Both the position numbers and the translations under genes were made by a program. A stretch of 64,000 nt of DNA from Exophiala sp. HKRS030 (Eukaryota > Ascomycota > Eurotiomycetes > Chaetothyriales > Herpotrichiellaceae). The notes beneath the pieces are model-generated. The model did not search any database. It was not told the origin of the DNA and saw only the letters and a list, made by a program, of their open reading frames with translations. Shown piece by piece: positions 1-11,282 of the stretch (position 1 is the first letter of the stretch; the number at the start of each line of letters is the position of its first letter). The stretch is from contig JAHWDD010000007.1 in NCBI GenBank assembly GCA_023897205.1, forward strand, positions 1,116,001 to 1,180,000, written 5' to 3'.

Positions 1-988
1 CGCAGAAATTGTCGCGGAGAAGCACGTCAGCGATTCGAGCAAGCAGCGGACCCTGTCTCTGAACAGGCCAAGTGGGTGTGGCATGCCGTTCCTTCAACTG
101 CGGCAATAATAAGTGGACGTGATACTGCTTCCTTCAGGAGGCCTGAAGTGGTCGAGGTTGCAATCAAGTAGGAACAAGGATAGACGAATACTGATTTAGG
201 GAGTTGACAGAAATCTCCGTGTCTAAGAAAAGGTCTGGGGAGAAAAGGGTGCGTAAGGTGAAGAAACAGACATCCGCGCGGGTGACACAAGGACTGTCGC
301 GGTGCAGAAACAAATGCCCAGCGAGCCTGGAGCGCCTGGGCGTGCCTTGGATTCGCGCCCCAATAAGTAGTGCTCCGGCTAAGTTAGGTGCTTGGTCGGC
401 CTTCTGGGGCCTCTTGTGGTTCCCTTGGCCTTCTTTGGCTGCAGTGGTTTCTCCTACGCCCAAGGCTGGTCAACTCTCACACGGCCCCAGTGCTCGCTAC
501 TCGCTAACTCGTTACCACGTCCTCCGTCGTCGTCAAGACTTCGCACCCTTCGACGTCAACCGATCTGAACTCTTCCTCTATCTTGCCCACGACACGGCTT
601 GATTCTTCTCACCACTTCACTGTCGACTTTGTTCTTTCCCAGTCTCTGTAGTTGTCGCTCCTACAAAATTATGAGCGTGTGCCTGACCCAATAAGAGGCA
701 CGTCCTCCTTGTCGGGTCCTCATTCATATTTTACTGCCTCACCTCTCTGCCGCTTCAACGACTATTGTCCGATCACAGCTCCTGGCAGAGATTTTCCTCC
801 TATATCGATAACCCTGCCGCCTTCAGCCTTGCCAGATCCGATATTCCTATCCCAGCTTTGCCGACTTTTGCGAAAACTGTTCTTGTGTGCACTCGCATGT
901 TGCAAACTGCGCTTTGTGGCGCGAATCCACAACACCTGCGTTGTCGGACAGTCTCCACCACCATCAAGACCTGAAAGACCCTAAAACC
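1..988. other. Upstream region and leader of the LAMMER kinase gene
   Basis: I see no convincing gene here. Short open frames occur on both strands but none has family features or coding-like composition. The last 400 bases before the kinase ATG are pyrimidine-rich and probably hold the promoter and a long 5' leader. An upstream ATG at 887 is in frame with the kinase (it would add 34 residues), so the start chosen at 989 is a judgement: the added residues look like untranslated sequence. Confidence 0.5.
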
Positions 989-3156
989 ATGTCGACTCCT
1001 TCTACGATAGCAACCACTATCGTCCCTGCTCACTATGGTTATTCTCATCAGAATCCTTATTCTCCCTCGGCGCTACCATACCCCGCAACAAATACACTGC
1101 CAGCACCGCAGCGGCTGACGACTTCGTATCACTCATATCCAGCAGCTGCACAATATCCACGACCACAACCATCTCCCGCCTCGTACAGGCCACCTTCGAA
1201 CGTGTCGTCCATGGCACCTTCCCAGGCTGCCTCGATTTTACCAGACAACCAGCCCCGAAAACAACCTGACTGGAATGAGTTTTACAAGAACGGTGTTCCG
1301 AAAGAAATCATAGTTATTGATGATGACAGCCCAGAACCTGACCACACGGGCAACGCCTCCGGCCAACAGCAGCAGGCCGATGCTTACGGCTCCAATACTC
1401 GGAAACGAAAGGTCGACCAGGGATATGAGATCGAATACACAGATAGCCCGACATATTCAACACATCCAGCGAAATTTGGCGGCTCAACGTCTTCGGCAGC
1501 ATCTTACCATTCTGGTGATCGAACCACATCCCTTCAAACGATCACAGCACCTACTTCACTTGAGTCGTACGGGAGCAACCCTGCTAGCACAAGTTACGAG
1601 GATGTAAGGACAGGGCAAAAAAGGAAACGAGCACAACCACAGAAAGAAACGAGAGCCCAAGCCAAAAGACGACAGCAAGAGACGACAGACGCATTCGCAG
1701 ACTACATACCCCCTCCCAAGCCCGCCAAAAAGGCTCCGGACGTCCATGTTCCCGTCATTCGTGATGTATGTCTCCGTTCTTCTTGTTCAATTTTGAATAT
1801 TTCGCTGACAAGCTCGCAGACTGTGCACAAACACCAAAAGGTGGATGATGACGATGGACACTATATCGTTACCTCTAACACGCCGTTGACTGATCGATGT
1901 AAGGCCTTTTCATCAAGACTTTGATCTCTATATTGACGTGTTTCTAGATGATATCATCAAGCTTCTGGGTCAAGGCACCTTTGGAAAGGTCGTCGAAGCA
2001 TTCGACAAGAAGAAAAAGACAAAGTGTGCTGTCAAGATTATCAGATCTGTCCAGAAGTATCGTGATGCTTCTCGAATTGAGCTGCGAGTTCTCTCGACAC
2101 TGGCTCTAAACGACAGACCCAATAGGAACAAATGCATACATCTGCGAGACTCCTTTGACTTTCGGAATCACATCTGTATCGTCACCGATTTATTGGGACA
2201 GAGCGTCTTCGACTTTTTGAAGGGGAACGGCTTTGTTCCCTTTCCCAGCTCTCAAATACAAAGCTTTGCTCGTCAACTCTTTACAAGCGTGGCGTGTGAG
2301 TGATATCATGTTGGTATATTGAGGCGATGCTAACATCAGCAGTCTTGCATGATTTGAATCTGATCCACACCGATCTGAAACCAGAAAACATCCTCCTCGT
2401 CCACAATGCGTACCAGACCTTTACCTACAACCGGACGATTCCATCGTCATCGCACACAATCTCTAGGACAGCCAGACAGCGGAGGGTCCTCCTTGACAGC
2501 GAGATTCGACTAATAGATTTCGGCTCGGCCACTTTTGATGACGAATACCATTCGTCGGTGGTGTCAACGCGGCATTACCGAGCGCCAGAAATCATCCTCC
2601 AGCTTGGGTGGAGCTTTCCTTGTGATATTTGGAGCATTGGGTGCATCATTGTCGAGTTCTTTACTGGAGACGCCTTGTTCCAGACGCACGATAATCTCGA
2701 GCATCTGGCCATGATGGAAGTGGTCTGTAACGGGAAGATCGACCCTAAAATCGTAAAGCAAGTTTGCTCCGGAGGCCGTGGTGCCAATGCCAATTCTGCA
2801 TCCAAGTTTTTTACCCGAGGAAAGTTAGAATATCCCAACCAAGAGACATCAAGGGCTTCACGGAAATATGTGAAAGCCATGAAACACTTACATGTGAGCT
2901 TCCCATGCCATGATTTGACTCACCAATACTGATCTTTTCGCAGGAGTTTATCCCGGGAAACACTGCCTTCAACAAGAAATTACTCGACTTACTCAGGAAG
3001 ATCTTCGTCTACGATCCCAAGCAAAGAATTACTGCAAAGGAGGCTCTCAAGCATCCTTGGTTCAAGGAGACACTGATCGACGATGGGACAGAGGCCATCC
3101 GAATACGGGAGGAACGTGCGGCTTTAGGCCCTGAGGCAAAACGACCGCGCGTTTAG
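989..3156 (+). CDS. lkhA: LAMMER (CLK-type) dual-specificity protein kinase
   Basis: Predicted exons are 989-1765, 1820-1898, 1948-2295, 2343-2893 and 2944-3156, giving 655 residues. The first 285 or so residues are Ser/Pro/Gln-rich with basic patches, probably disordered and nuclear-targeting. The kinase domain starts with a glycine loop (GQGTFGKV, about residue 294). It carries the catalytic loop HTDLKPEN (D412), the DFGSATF loop and the family signature EHLAMMEVV near residues 521-529. That signature identifies the LAMMER family (yeast Kns1, S. pombe Lkh1, metazoan CLK), which phosphorylates SR-type and RNA-binding proteins and, in moulds, affects cell cycle and sexual development. Each splice junction keeps phase, and the exon 3-4 junction restores the motif before HTDLKPEN. 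The second acceptor of a tandem AG (2339/2342) was chosen on phase. Symbol is by family; family assignment is very secure. Confidence 0.95.
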
Positions 3157-4138
3157 ATGAGCTGCAGGACATCCATTTGATGTCCTTCGGATGGGTAATT
3201 GCATTGCGACGAAATCACGGCAACGTGAGACTCCACGACTGTAATGAAAACGCCTCTTTAAACCTGTCACTACATGTGCCAGATGAACAGAGATTTCCAA
3301 AGGCGTCTGATGGTCAATATATTGATTAGACCTCACATTTTTCCTGTCCAGCACCTATGACGGGATGAAGTGCTCCGGATTCATGTACAAATCAAGTCGA
3401 ATCCTTTGAGCTCCAGGGTGCTGACACGAGGAACTCACAGTCCTCCTAGCTGTGGGTGACTCGACGTCATGACATATTCCACACTACAAGAGAAGTGTAT
3501 GCTTAAGGGGGAACCATTAGTCGCTAAGACACAATATGAATATTGAATTCAACCTTTCTCTTTTCTGGGTTGGAATGTAGTGATGGGTTAATATGACCTT
3601 GTGACGGGAGATACTTTGCCCAACTTGCACCTACTAGACATGAATTCACTCAAGTGGATATCTCGGTAATTGTACCCTATATATATTTAATCCAGTGAAC
3701 TTTCCTTCAACATTGATCGCCTTGATGGCCCAACTAGTAAAGACTCACCGCGTCGAACTGCGACCTTGTTACCAATGGTTCGGAGGTTGGGCTTATCCTT
3801 GGAAACCAGCTTTAGTGGGATTAAAACTGGGAGTCGGCAGGTTTCCATGATGTGACTGGGGCATCCCTTGACCAAGGTACGAGGGGATGACAGTGTGATC
3901 ATAGTCGGGATAAGTAAAAGAGAAGCTCAAGTCTGGGTTTCGAACCTCTTAACTTTTTGTTTTTCGGCACAATTTTTTGTCCTTTTTTTTTGGCTCGTCG
4001 TCCTCCTCATAGCCCGGCCCCTTATCGCTGCGGTAGTACCGTACAAGCTTGCCCCAAGTCGACTTGAGATATTGTCCAATCAGTAGTCTCTGACTGTGCC
4101 TCTGCATTGGAAGCGTCGGCGGCCTTTTTTCCTCGGGA
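3157..4138. other. Intergenic region downstream of the kinase
   Basis: No gene is supported. The stretch is moderately AT-rich, with a TATA-like run near 3679-3687 and a poly-T run near 3975-3990. It probably contains the kinase 3' UTR and the 3' end of the small minus-strand frame that follows. Confidence 0.4.
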
Positions 4139-4345
4139 TCATTCCTGAGCCGGAGTCACTGCGACGTCCTCCTCTCCTGAAGTTTCGTTGTCGACGGCGG
4201 CAGCTTTCGTCTCCGCTTCGGTTTTCTGTTTCTTCTTGCGTTCTTGCCTGAGTGCACGAATTTCTTCGATGCGATTGTACTCTCTGGGTAGAATGAGCTG
4301 GGCTAGACCGAGCCATATACTTGCTCGAGGAGGTTGAGTGGTCAT
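4139..4345 (-). CDS. Possible small charged protein (68 aa), unrecognised
   Basis: This 68-codon frame starts with ATG in a good context (ACAATGACC). The N-terminal 25 residues are fairly hydrophobic (SIWLGLAQLILP). A basic, probably helical stretch rich in Arg/Lys/Glu follows, and the C-terminus is acidic. That hydrophobic-then-amphipathic pattern is more protein-like than the neighbouring shadow frames. I recognise no family. A longer overlapping frame on the same strand (4080-4604) runs out of phase and looks less coding-like. It may be a real microprotein gene or chance; transcript data would decide. Confidence 0.4.
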   Translation of the reverse strand: MTTQPPRASIWLGLAQLILPREYNRIEEIRALRQERKKKQKTEAETKAAAVDNETSGEEDVAVTPAQE

Positions 4346-5511
4346 TGTATTTAGGCCTGGGGGGTTTCAAGAATTTGTGCTTCGAGCTGAGACAGGGGGT
4401 AATGTATGTATGTCTAGAGACCCTCAGGAAACACATGCGCTTGTAATGAATCGTTTGGAAGGCTGTTTTGTCAGTGCAGAGTGACTCGATGCGAACGAGT
4501 CCGGTTGGATTGGGTCCTTGAGAAGCTATTATCATTGGCGGTTTGGTCACCCTGAAGTCGGTCACATTCGAACAAACCGACTCAAAACCACTGACTAGCT
4601 TCATGACTTGTAGCGAGCTATACTATGTATACCTACCTAGTAAGGAGTTCGAGGGTTGAATTTGCGAAGAGAAATGTATGGTTACCTCAGGTAGATGTTG
4701 AAGTTGAAGAATTGTAATCAATGAGGTCCCGATTTAGGCTATTGTCTTGGCTTCAAGATTAGCGACAAGCCTAACCACTTATGACGGTATAATTAAAGCT
4801 TGGCTTCCTCGACCCTGTTTTAGGCGTCCCAGACACAAGGGACACAAATTCATGGTTGACTTACTTAAAAACAACTCCTTGTGCTTCCCCGGATTCCCCC
4901 AGGTTGCAAAGGATACCCAGATCAATCAGACTCGTACAGTGTTCCACATGACGACAATAATGATGCAAAATCCACAATACTAACAAACGGGTAGCAGCTG
5001 CCGTCTTCCGTCGGCGGAACTTACTCGGGCAGATTGGGGCTGTGCTTCCTTCCTATCAACTAGTCGCGACATCCGCCAATGCCGGAGTCAAGATCATCTC
5101 CTGTACAGTATTTTTCCCTCTCTGACCCATGTCAACATCTCGCCTATCCTATTCGTATGCTTATCCCAACATCAATACTCCGTATCTCAGTTATGGTGGC
5201 CTCAAAACAAACGGGAGCGACCGATATCACATTTCTCCTTGGAACCCTGACCTCTACACTCTTTTCAATACGACAACCTTCTTGACCGGGGCCAGTGTGA
5301 CACTGTCAGCACCGGCCTATCACCTTAATCATCCATCCGCCCTCGAGCTGCATCCTATCGATCGAAAACCATAAGCATCAGTTCTCAGCTTCGGACTTGG
5401 CTTGGTGACTTGATCAGGCATCATTTTCAACCAAATCGCCCGGATTCCTAATCATGAGCTAAAAGCGGTTCTCGCTCTGGACTACCATTTACATGATCAC
5501 AGAAGTTCACG
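4346..5511. other. Upstream region of the LCAT-like hydrolase gene
   Basis: No supported gene. It holds one copy of the dispersed 9-mer TACTCCGTA (5176-5184). An 81-codon frame at 5129-5374 could be an upstream ORF of the hydrolase transcript, but its Tyr/Ser/Pro/Thr-rich product matches nothing I know. Confidence 0.4.
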
Positions 5512-8325
5512 ATGGATTCAGCCGGTGCCCCTGGGATGGCAGACCATCCTTTCGCTCAAGATCAGAGTCAAGATTGGGTAACGACGCCAGATGAACTCGA
5601 CATGACTCCCGATAAGGATTCTGTGCCAGGCAAACAGCCTGTTTTGCCCAAGTTAGAAACCGAAGGTCTGTACGACGATGATATGATTGGTGTCAGCATA
5701 AGTCGGGTCCAGACTCATATGAGAGCTCCCGAAACGCCAGCATTCGAGAAGGCACGAGCTATGAACCTCTCTCTCGACTACTTCCAAAATATAGTTAGCT
5801 TGAAAGAAGAGCCAAACGAAAATGATGAACTTGAGCAATCACAAGACGACACTCCTGAGCAGGACTTCGAAACCATATCGTCAAACGAGAGAGTTGAGGA
5901 GCCGTCGCGGACGAGGCAATCCACGATGACCCAAGGTCCTTCTGAGATCATCGAATCGGGGCAGTCCTCCATACGGACTGCTCAGGCGGGACTATCACAG
6001 GCTCGAGAACAAGAGATAGATCTTCCCAAGGTTGACCAACCTCATCATAAGACAGCTCCACAACCGGTCGAGAGGCGCGAAGTCCATATACCACAATCAA
6101 ACAGGCTATCATATACACGAAACTTACTCCAAGCCGTGGGTCAGGAAGGCAGACGGCGGGCGTCAAGCGGCCCAACAGCAATTATGTCTAGTTTGAAGAA
6201 ATTGATGCCTGATCTTCCTTCACCAACGTTCAATTTTAGCTCTATGTCTCTTTTCCCGGCCAGCTTCAGAAGCACAGGTCACTCTGGAGCGTCGACCCCA
6301 AATCCCGACCGAAGAACTCCACCACAGACATCGACGGCAGCGAAGTTTGTCTTGAATGACGGTCCTAGACCTCGCAAAATGTCAAACCCTGATATTCAGG
6401 TCATGCCTTCTCAAAGCCATCCTATCATCACCAGGCCTTACATCGGCCTTGATGGCAATATCGAGTCATTGTTATCGCCTGTCAGTCCGGCGTCAACCAA
6501 GAGTCGAGCTCGTTCTAATTCCGAAGGCTCCCTGTACATAAGAAGGAGGGTTTCAGGAGTCTCTGCCTACGACGATACAAGTGCCTTTGCTAATGTCACT
6601 GACATGGCCAACTCTCGTTTTAAAGCCATCACAGACAGCTTCCAAAACTCCACTTTGCGACTCCCAAAGCTTCCAGTGATTAGGCCATCGCCGAAGCGTC
6701 GCATTTCTCCTGCGAATAGCTCGATGAATATCCGGACGAATGATGTGAGCGACTCTAGCAGAGGCCCTAATCATCAATACACATCGATTAAAGGCATTCG
6801 AAATGTCAAGAAAGGCTTAGAGCTCGGGACTCCGCAACAGCGAGCACATCCAATCTTATCCCATGCTCTGTCCAAGACGACAGGAGATGTAGTCCTACTT
6901 GGAGGCTATCGTGGCTCGATTCTAAGATCGGCTCAGCCACCTCATCGTCAGGTTTGGGTCCCAGTCAAAGTCGGATTAAACCTTCGTCGAGTTGATTTGG
7001 AGGTCGGTTTGACTAGAGAAGACGAGGAACGAATGGAAGAGACTATCATACCATCAGGCGTTCTCTCACATATTGGACCCATCGACATCTGTCGAAGACT
7101 ACTCAAACATTTGCACAAGTGTCCTAATACTCGTCAGAACAAGTTGAGAGTACATGATTGGGGCTATGACTGGAGACTGAGCCCTCATCTCCTGGCCGCG
7201 AGGCTGATCAAGTTTCTCGAGTCTTTAGAATGCAACCACCCAGAGACTCCACCGGAAAAGAGAGGAGCTACAGTCATCGCTCACAGTCTGGGAGGTTTGA
7301 TCACTCGATACGCCGTTAACCAAAGACCGGATTTGTTCGCTGGAGTTGTCTATGCTGGAGTTCCTCAGCACTGCGTCAACATCCTTGGCCCACTTCGAAA
7401 TGGCGATGATGTGCTTCTCAGTTCCAGAGTGCTTACTGCCCAAGTCAATTTCACCCTCAGAACCAGTTTTGCGCTTCTGCCTGAAAGTGGACGTTGTTTC
7501 ATTCAAAAGCACACCAATAAGAGATATGATTTGAACTTTTTTGATCCAGAAGTTTGGGATGAGTATCGCCTTAGCCCATGCATCAATCCACCTTTACATC
7601 GGACTAACAATAATGGGGATGGAAGAAAGAGCATTATTGGTGCCATTTCCGGTAGTATCTCGTCTAACAAACGATCTTCGTGGTTCGGAGGCCAAAGTAT
7701 TCAAACCACAGAACCTGTGCAAAAAGCGGAAGGGGTCGGTCCAGCAGTAGCTGATAAAGCCGCAGAGGTCGGCAATGTGGCGGATGGTGAAGGGCCAGAA
7801 GAGGTTGTCGGTCCGACAATGAAGCAAGCACAGCATCGACCTAGTGTGGCGACAGCATGTACGATCCCTAAAGACCAGGCAAAAGAGTACCTAAGCCGTA
7901 CACTTGCCGAGATTTTGGATTTCAAGAAAGCGTTGGCATTTAATCCAACTCATCAAGAAAGCAATCGATACCCTCCACATGCTTACATTTTTGGTAAGAC
8001 GGTGCCAACTGTGTATGGCGCCAGAGTACCGGATGAGGAGGCGATCAAGTATACCGAGGCTTTTGACGACCTAGCTTTTGCAGCGGGCGATGGTGTTGTG
8101 CTCGCCAGTGCTGCCCAATTACCCGAAGGTTATCGATGTGTCAAAGGAGGACGTGTGGAGAGTGATCGAGGACATGTCGGTCTGATGGGTGATTTGGAAG
8201 GGGTTGGACGATGCATTGAGGCTGTTGTGAATGCTCGAGCAAAGGGTGTGGGATTAGGTGAAAAGTACTTAAAGACCAAGAAGAACGTAAGCGAGTCTTC
8301 TTCCTCTTCTTCCTCGACGAGTTAA
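5512..8325 (+). CDS. LCAT/lipase-like alpha/beta hydrolase, long N-terminal extension
   Basis: A single exon encodes 937 residues. The first 440 or so are Ser/Pro/Thr/Glu-rich and probably disordered. The rest looks like the lecithin:cholesterol acyltransferase/lipase class. It has a strand-turn LLGGYRGS, a DWGYDWR motif, and a nucleophile elbow AHSLGG with Ser592. Later it has GDGVV with Asp860 and DRGHVGLMGD with His888, giving a plausible Ser-Asp-His triad in the family order. The likely substrate is a phospholipid or acyl ester, but this is inference. There is no N-terminal signal peptide, so a cytosolic or membrane-peripheral enzyme is more likely than a secreted one. A Ser-run just before the stop is low complexity. 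The start follows stops in frame and begins an open exon without introns. The hydrolase fold is secure; the reaction is not. Confidence 0.88.
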   Translation: MDSAGAPGMADHPFAQDQSQDWVTTPDELDMTPDKDSVPGKQPVLPKLETEGLYDDDMIGVSISRVQTHMRAPETPAFEKARAMNLSLDYFQNIVSLKEEPNENDELEQSQDDTPEQDFETISSNERVEEPSRTRQSTMTQGPSEIIESGQSSIRTAQAGLSQAREQEIDLPKVDQPHHKTAPQPVERREVHIPQSNRLSYTRNLLQAVGQEGRRRASSGPTAIMSSLKKLMPDLPSPTFNFSSMSLFPASFRSTGHSGASTPNPDRRTPPQTSTAAKFVLNDGPRPRKMSNPDIQVMPSQSHPIITRPYIGLDGNIESLLSPVSPASTKSRARSNSEGSLYIRRRVSGVSAYDDTSAFANVTDMANSRFKAITDSFQNSTLRLPKLPVIRPSPKRRISPANSSMNIRTNDVSDSSRGPNHQYTSIKGIRNVKKGLELGTPQQRAHPILSHALSKTTGDVVLLGGYRGSILRSAQPPHRQVWVPVKVGLNLRRVDLEVGLTREDEERMEETIIPSGVLSHIGPIDICRRLLKHLHKCPNTRQNKLRVHDWGYDWRLSPHLLAARLIKFLESLECNHPETPPEKRGATVIAHSLGGLITRYAVNQRPDLFAGVVYAGVPQHCVNILGPLRNGDDVLLSSRVLTAQVNFTLRTSFALLPESGRCFIQKHTNKRYDLNFFDPEVWDEYRLSPCINPPLHRTNNNGDGRKSIIGAISGSISSNKRSSWFGGQSIQTTEPVQKAEGVGPAVADKAAEVGNVADGEGPEEVVGPTMKQAQHRPSVATACTIPKDQAKEYLSRTLAEILDFKKALAFNPTHQESNRYPPHAYIFGKTVPTVYGARVPDEEAIKYTEAFDDLAFAAGDGVVLASAAQLPEGYRCVKGGRVESDRGHVGLMGDLEGVGRCIEAVVNARAKGVGLGEKYLKTKKNVSESSSSSSSTS

Positions 8326-8747
8326 TGTTGTGTATAAGTATGGCATTCATTGATCGTTGAATGAGCGTCACCATGGATGACCTTGAAAATCATTATTACT
8401 ATTGTTAAATTCATGGCCACAATGTACAGAAAGAGTGCAAGCGACCTGCACTGTGTCAAGTGTAGGGCGAATTGTAGATACCGTTTGGGTCCTGTAATGA
8501 TTCGGTATGTGATCATCATTTATTTGTACATGTCATGTTTACAAGTATACACATTGCCATACTTCGAGAGAAACACCAGCTAGCAGCATAGAAGGGTAAC
8601 CTATTCCGACCAAAAGTACAAGTACGTTGAGTGAGGTGAGTGAGGTTGGCGTCGTCGTCGTTTTCCACGTCTGAAGAAGTCGAAGTTGACTGGAGGGTGG
8701 TGTGGATTCTCGTCGTGTTCATGGTTATAGGGTGTTGCTTCTCGATC
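8326..8747. other. Convergent 3' region between hydrolase and adenine deaminase
   Basis: This 422-base spacer lies between two genes that converge. It is AT-rich in its first part and probably contains both 3' UTRs. No gene seen. Confidence 0.5.
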
Positions 8748-10154
8748 TCAATCCTCGAACTTGACCATGACCTCTTCCAGGGTCTCGATCATTTGTTGTT
8801 TTCGATCTTCACCGCACCAACTCCCCGAGATGCCGTTGCGGACGATGGTCTCCCATTCCGACTTGGTCAGGTCGAAGGAGTCCTGGACGGCGCAGTAATT
8901 GTCCAGGACGTACCCTCCAAAGTACGCCGGGTCGTCGCTGTTGATGCTGAACCTGACACCGGCCTCGAGGTACTCCCGGACGGGCAGGTCGGAGACCCTC
9001 TCGACGCACCTCAACTCGACGTTGCTGAGCGGGCACAGGGTGACGAGGATCCGACGGCGGACAAACTCGGCCATGACGTCGTCGCGGGACTCGAGCAGCT
9101 TGATGCCGTGGTCGACCCTCTCGACGTGCAGCTCCCGCAGGGCCTCGGCCATGTAGGACACGCCGGCCTCCTCCCCCGCGTGGGCCGTGCGGCGGAACCC
9201 GCGCCGCTCGGCGTCCAGGAACGGCTCCCGGAACAGGGCCGGGGGGTTCCCCAGTTCGGTGCTGCTCAACCCGAGACCCCTGACGACTCCGGATTCGAGG
9301 TCCGGGAGGGCCGAGGTCTCGTACATCGCCCGTCCGTCCCCGGCGGGGAGGTGCCTCAAGATGCACACGATGAGCTCCGAGGTCAGGCCGAAGTCGGCCA
9401 GGGCCCGCGCGCGCGCCGCCTCGAGTCCACGCACGACGGTCGAGTACTCGACCCCCCTCGAGGTGTGGGCCTGAGGGTCGAAAAAGATCTCGGCGTGCGC
9501 CACGCCGTCGGACGCGGCGGCCCTCGAGAAGTAGGCGTACGCGAGGGACTCAAAGTCGGACGAGGTCACCAGGACCGACATGCCGATGAAATAATAGTGC
9601 AGGAAATCGTCGAGGGACGTGAATCGTCGATACCGGGAGAGAAGAGTTTCGACGGACTCGAAAGACGGGTCCACAGACGCAGACGGAAGTTTGATGTTGT
9701 TACGTTTGGCCAAGGTGAAGAGTAGATCCGGTTCCAAGGAGCCTGTTTTGGAAAACACCCCCCAAAAAACGAGTCAGTCGACAATGATGATGTGTTTTTG
9801 TCACTGGGGTTTGTTTCCCGTGAGAATGTTCGAGTCGAAGAAACCACGTTTTTTTGTGTCTTGTGTGTGCAGGATGACCAGAGAGGTGCGTGTTCTTGTA
9901 GGGCGAGGGTGAAAGAAACACGTCCAAATCACCATGTAAGGTGTGTGTGTGTGTGTGTGTAGGGAAGGGAAAAGGGAGGGAAGGGGGGAGTTGATTCTTA
10001 TAAGTACAGGCACCCAATCCGTTGCATGCCTTTTTGCTAGGACAAAGTTCTCTCTCTGAATTGATTCAAAAAAAAGAGACGTACCTTCGATATGCATATG
10101 ATGCTCACACTTGGGCAGAGCCTTGAGGAAATCGTGCATCGGTCCTTTACACAT
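8748..10154 (-). CDS. aah1: Adenine deaminase (adenosine deaminase superfamily)
   Basis: Predicted exons on the minus strand are 10154-10085 and 9742-8748, giving 354 residues, the normal length for Aah1. The enzyme hydrolyses adenine to hypoxanthine in purine salvage and is a Zn-dependent amidohydrolase. The HxH metal ligands are in HHMHIEG at residues 19 and 21, right at the exon 1 end. Other signatures are EIFFDPQAH, catalytic HAGEEAG, RVDHGI and NSDDPAYFGGYVL. That last form, rather than the one in adenosine deaminases, marks the adenine-deaminase branch. The single intron (342 nt) is long for this window and contains a (GT)10 tract. Exon 2 is strikingly GC-rich with strong C/G third positions, so a 361-codon antisense frame is open by chance. 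A start at Met6 is also possible. Assignment is very secure. Confidence 0.94.
9941..9960. repeat. (GT)10 microsatellite inside the aah1 intron
   Basis: A perfect dinucleotide tract (AC on the gene's strand) lies in the only intron of the adenine deaminase gene, followed by a G-rich run. It explains part of the intron's unusual length. Confidence 0.95.
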
Positions 10155-11282
10155 GCTGGGCTATCGGAACGAAATATCCTTCGTTTCAACACAACAAAAA
10201 GAGTCGGATTTTGAAGTTTTCGATTCGAATTAAGTGAGGTCGACAAAATCAATATTTGCTTCCTCGTTGATTTTTCTTTTGGACTGTCAATGATAATAAG
10301 TCGACTTTTTGTTACTGGGTTCTCTCTCCTTGGGTACCGTTTTTGCTTTACTGTAACAAAGGTATAACTTGCGACAAAATATCGGTAGACACTGAGAAGT
10401 AATTGCTTATTTTCCAAGAGATCTCGAGGTAGTAAAAGGGGAACTATATCAATCAAGAGAAAAAAAGGGATTCGCAGAGGATGAAGAGCACGTATCGAGT
10501 ATATTATGCATTTCTTGGACTTTTTTAGCAGTCGATGATAAGAAAGTGGTTCGAAAAAGCTTCTGCTCTCCTAAAAAAAGAAGCTTACTGTAATCCAATT
10601 GTCGGAGGCTGCCGAAAAATGAAAAAAAAAACCCAAAGACTCCATCGTAATCCAAACCTATCGTAACAACAGACCTGGCCAGGATACGAATAAGAACGGA
10701 TTACCCGGCTCGATGCTCGTAATAGCAACTACTGAGTCGATGGCAAAGAAGAAGAAAAAAAATAAAGATCAATTCTCATCAAAATGACGTCATATGAGAT
10801 CTCGCATAACTGCAACCGATATTCACTTCACTGTATTGATATTCTGTACTCCGTAGGGCTTCAACATAAAAATACATACATACTCCATACAGCAGAGTAA
10901 ATATTCCGTGGCACCATAACAAACACATTTTTCGTGAACAGGGGAAAAAACATTATCAACCTCATTCAAAATCTTCATTTCACTCAATATCGAGGGGGTA
11001 TCACTCTTGATCGTTAACAGATCTCATATATATCAAAAAAGAAAAAATGCTGTCCAAATCCCAATCCCAAACAAAAGGTACACTTGAACCGTCTTGATGC
11101 TTTCGTCCTGGGCTTCTATACTGTCTCTGTTTTGCTTCTCCTTCTCTTCGTACTCAAACATCTTTCGCCCCGGTATGCAACACGAGGACGTAGTACATGA
11201 ATTCATGAAATCGTTCGTCTGGCCTGGACTCATGATGACAGAGTCGTAGGAAACAGTCCCCGCTGCCGCCTCGCGATAGTCA
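10155..11282. other. AT-rich gap upstream of aah1
   Basis: No gene supported. The region has many A- and T-homopolymers and is more AT-rich than its surroundings. It holds a copy of TACTCCGTA at 10847-10855. It should include the aah1 promoter and the 3' UTR of the F-box gene. A 124-codon minus frame (11033-11407) overlaps the F-box terminal exon and is not believed. Confidence 0.45.

Noticed and set aside
3925..3965. Possible tRNA B-box like sequence (GGTTTCGAACC region)
   Set aside because: A short palindrome is present, but there is no matching A box, anticodon stem or acceptor stem around it.
8809..9366. 185-codon minus-strand Arg/Pro/Gly-rich frame
   Set aside because: Out-of-frame shadow of aah1 exon 2 caused by high GC.
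8640..9725. 361-codon plus-strand frame
   Set aside because: It is antisense to the very GC-rich aah1 exon, where strong third-position bias removes stops. Its product is rich in Gly/Arg/Asp/Val with no domain.
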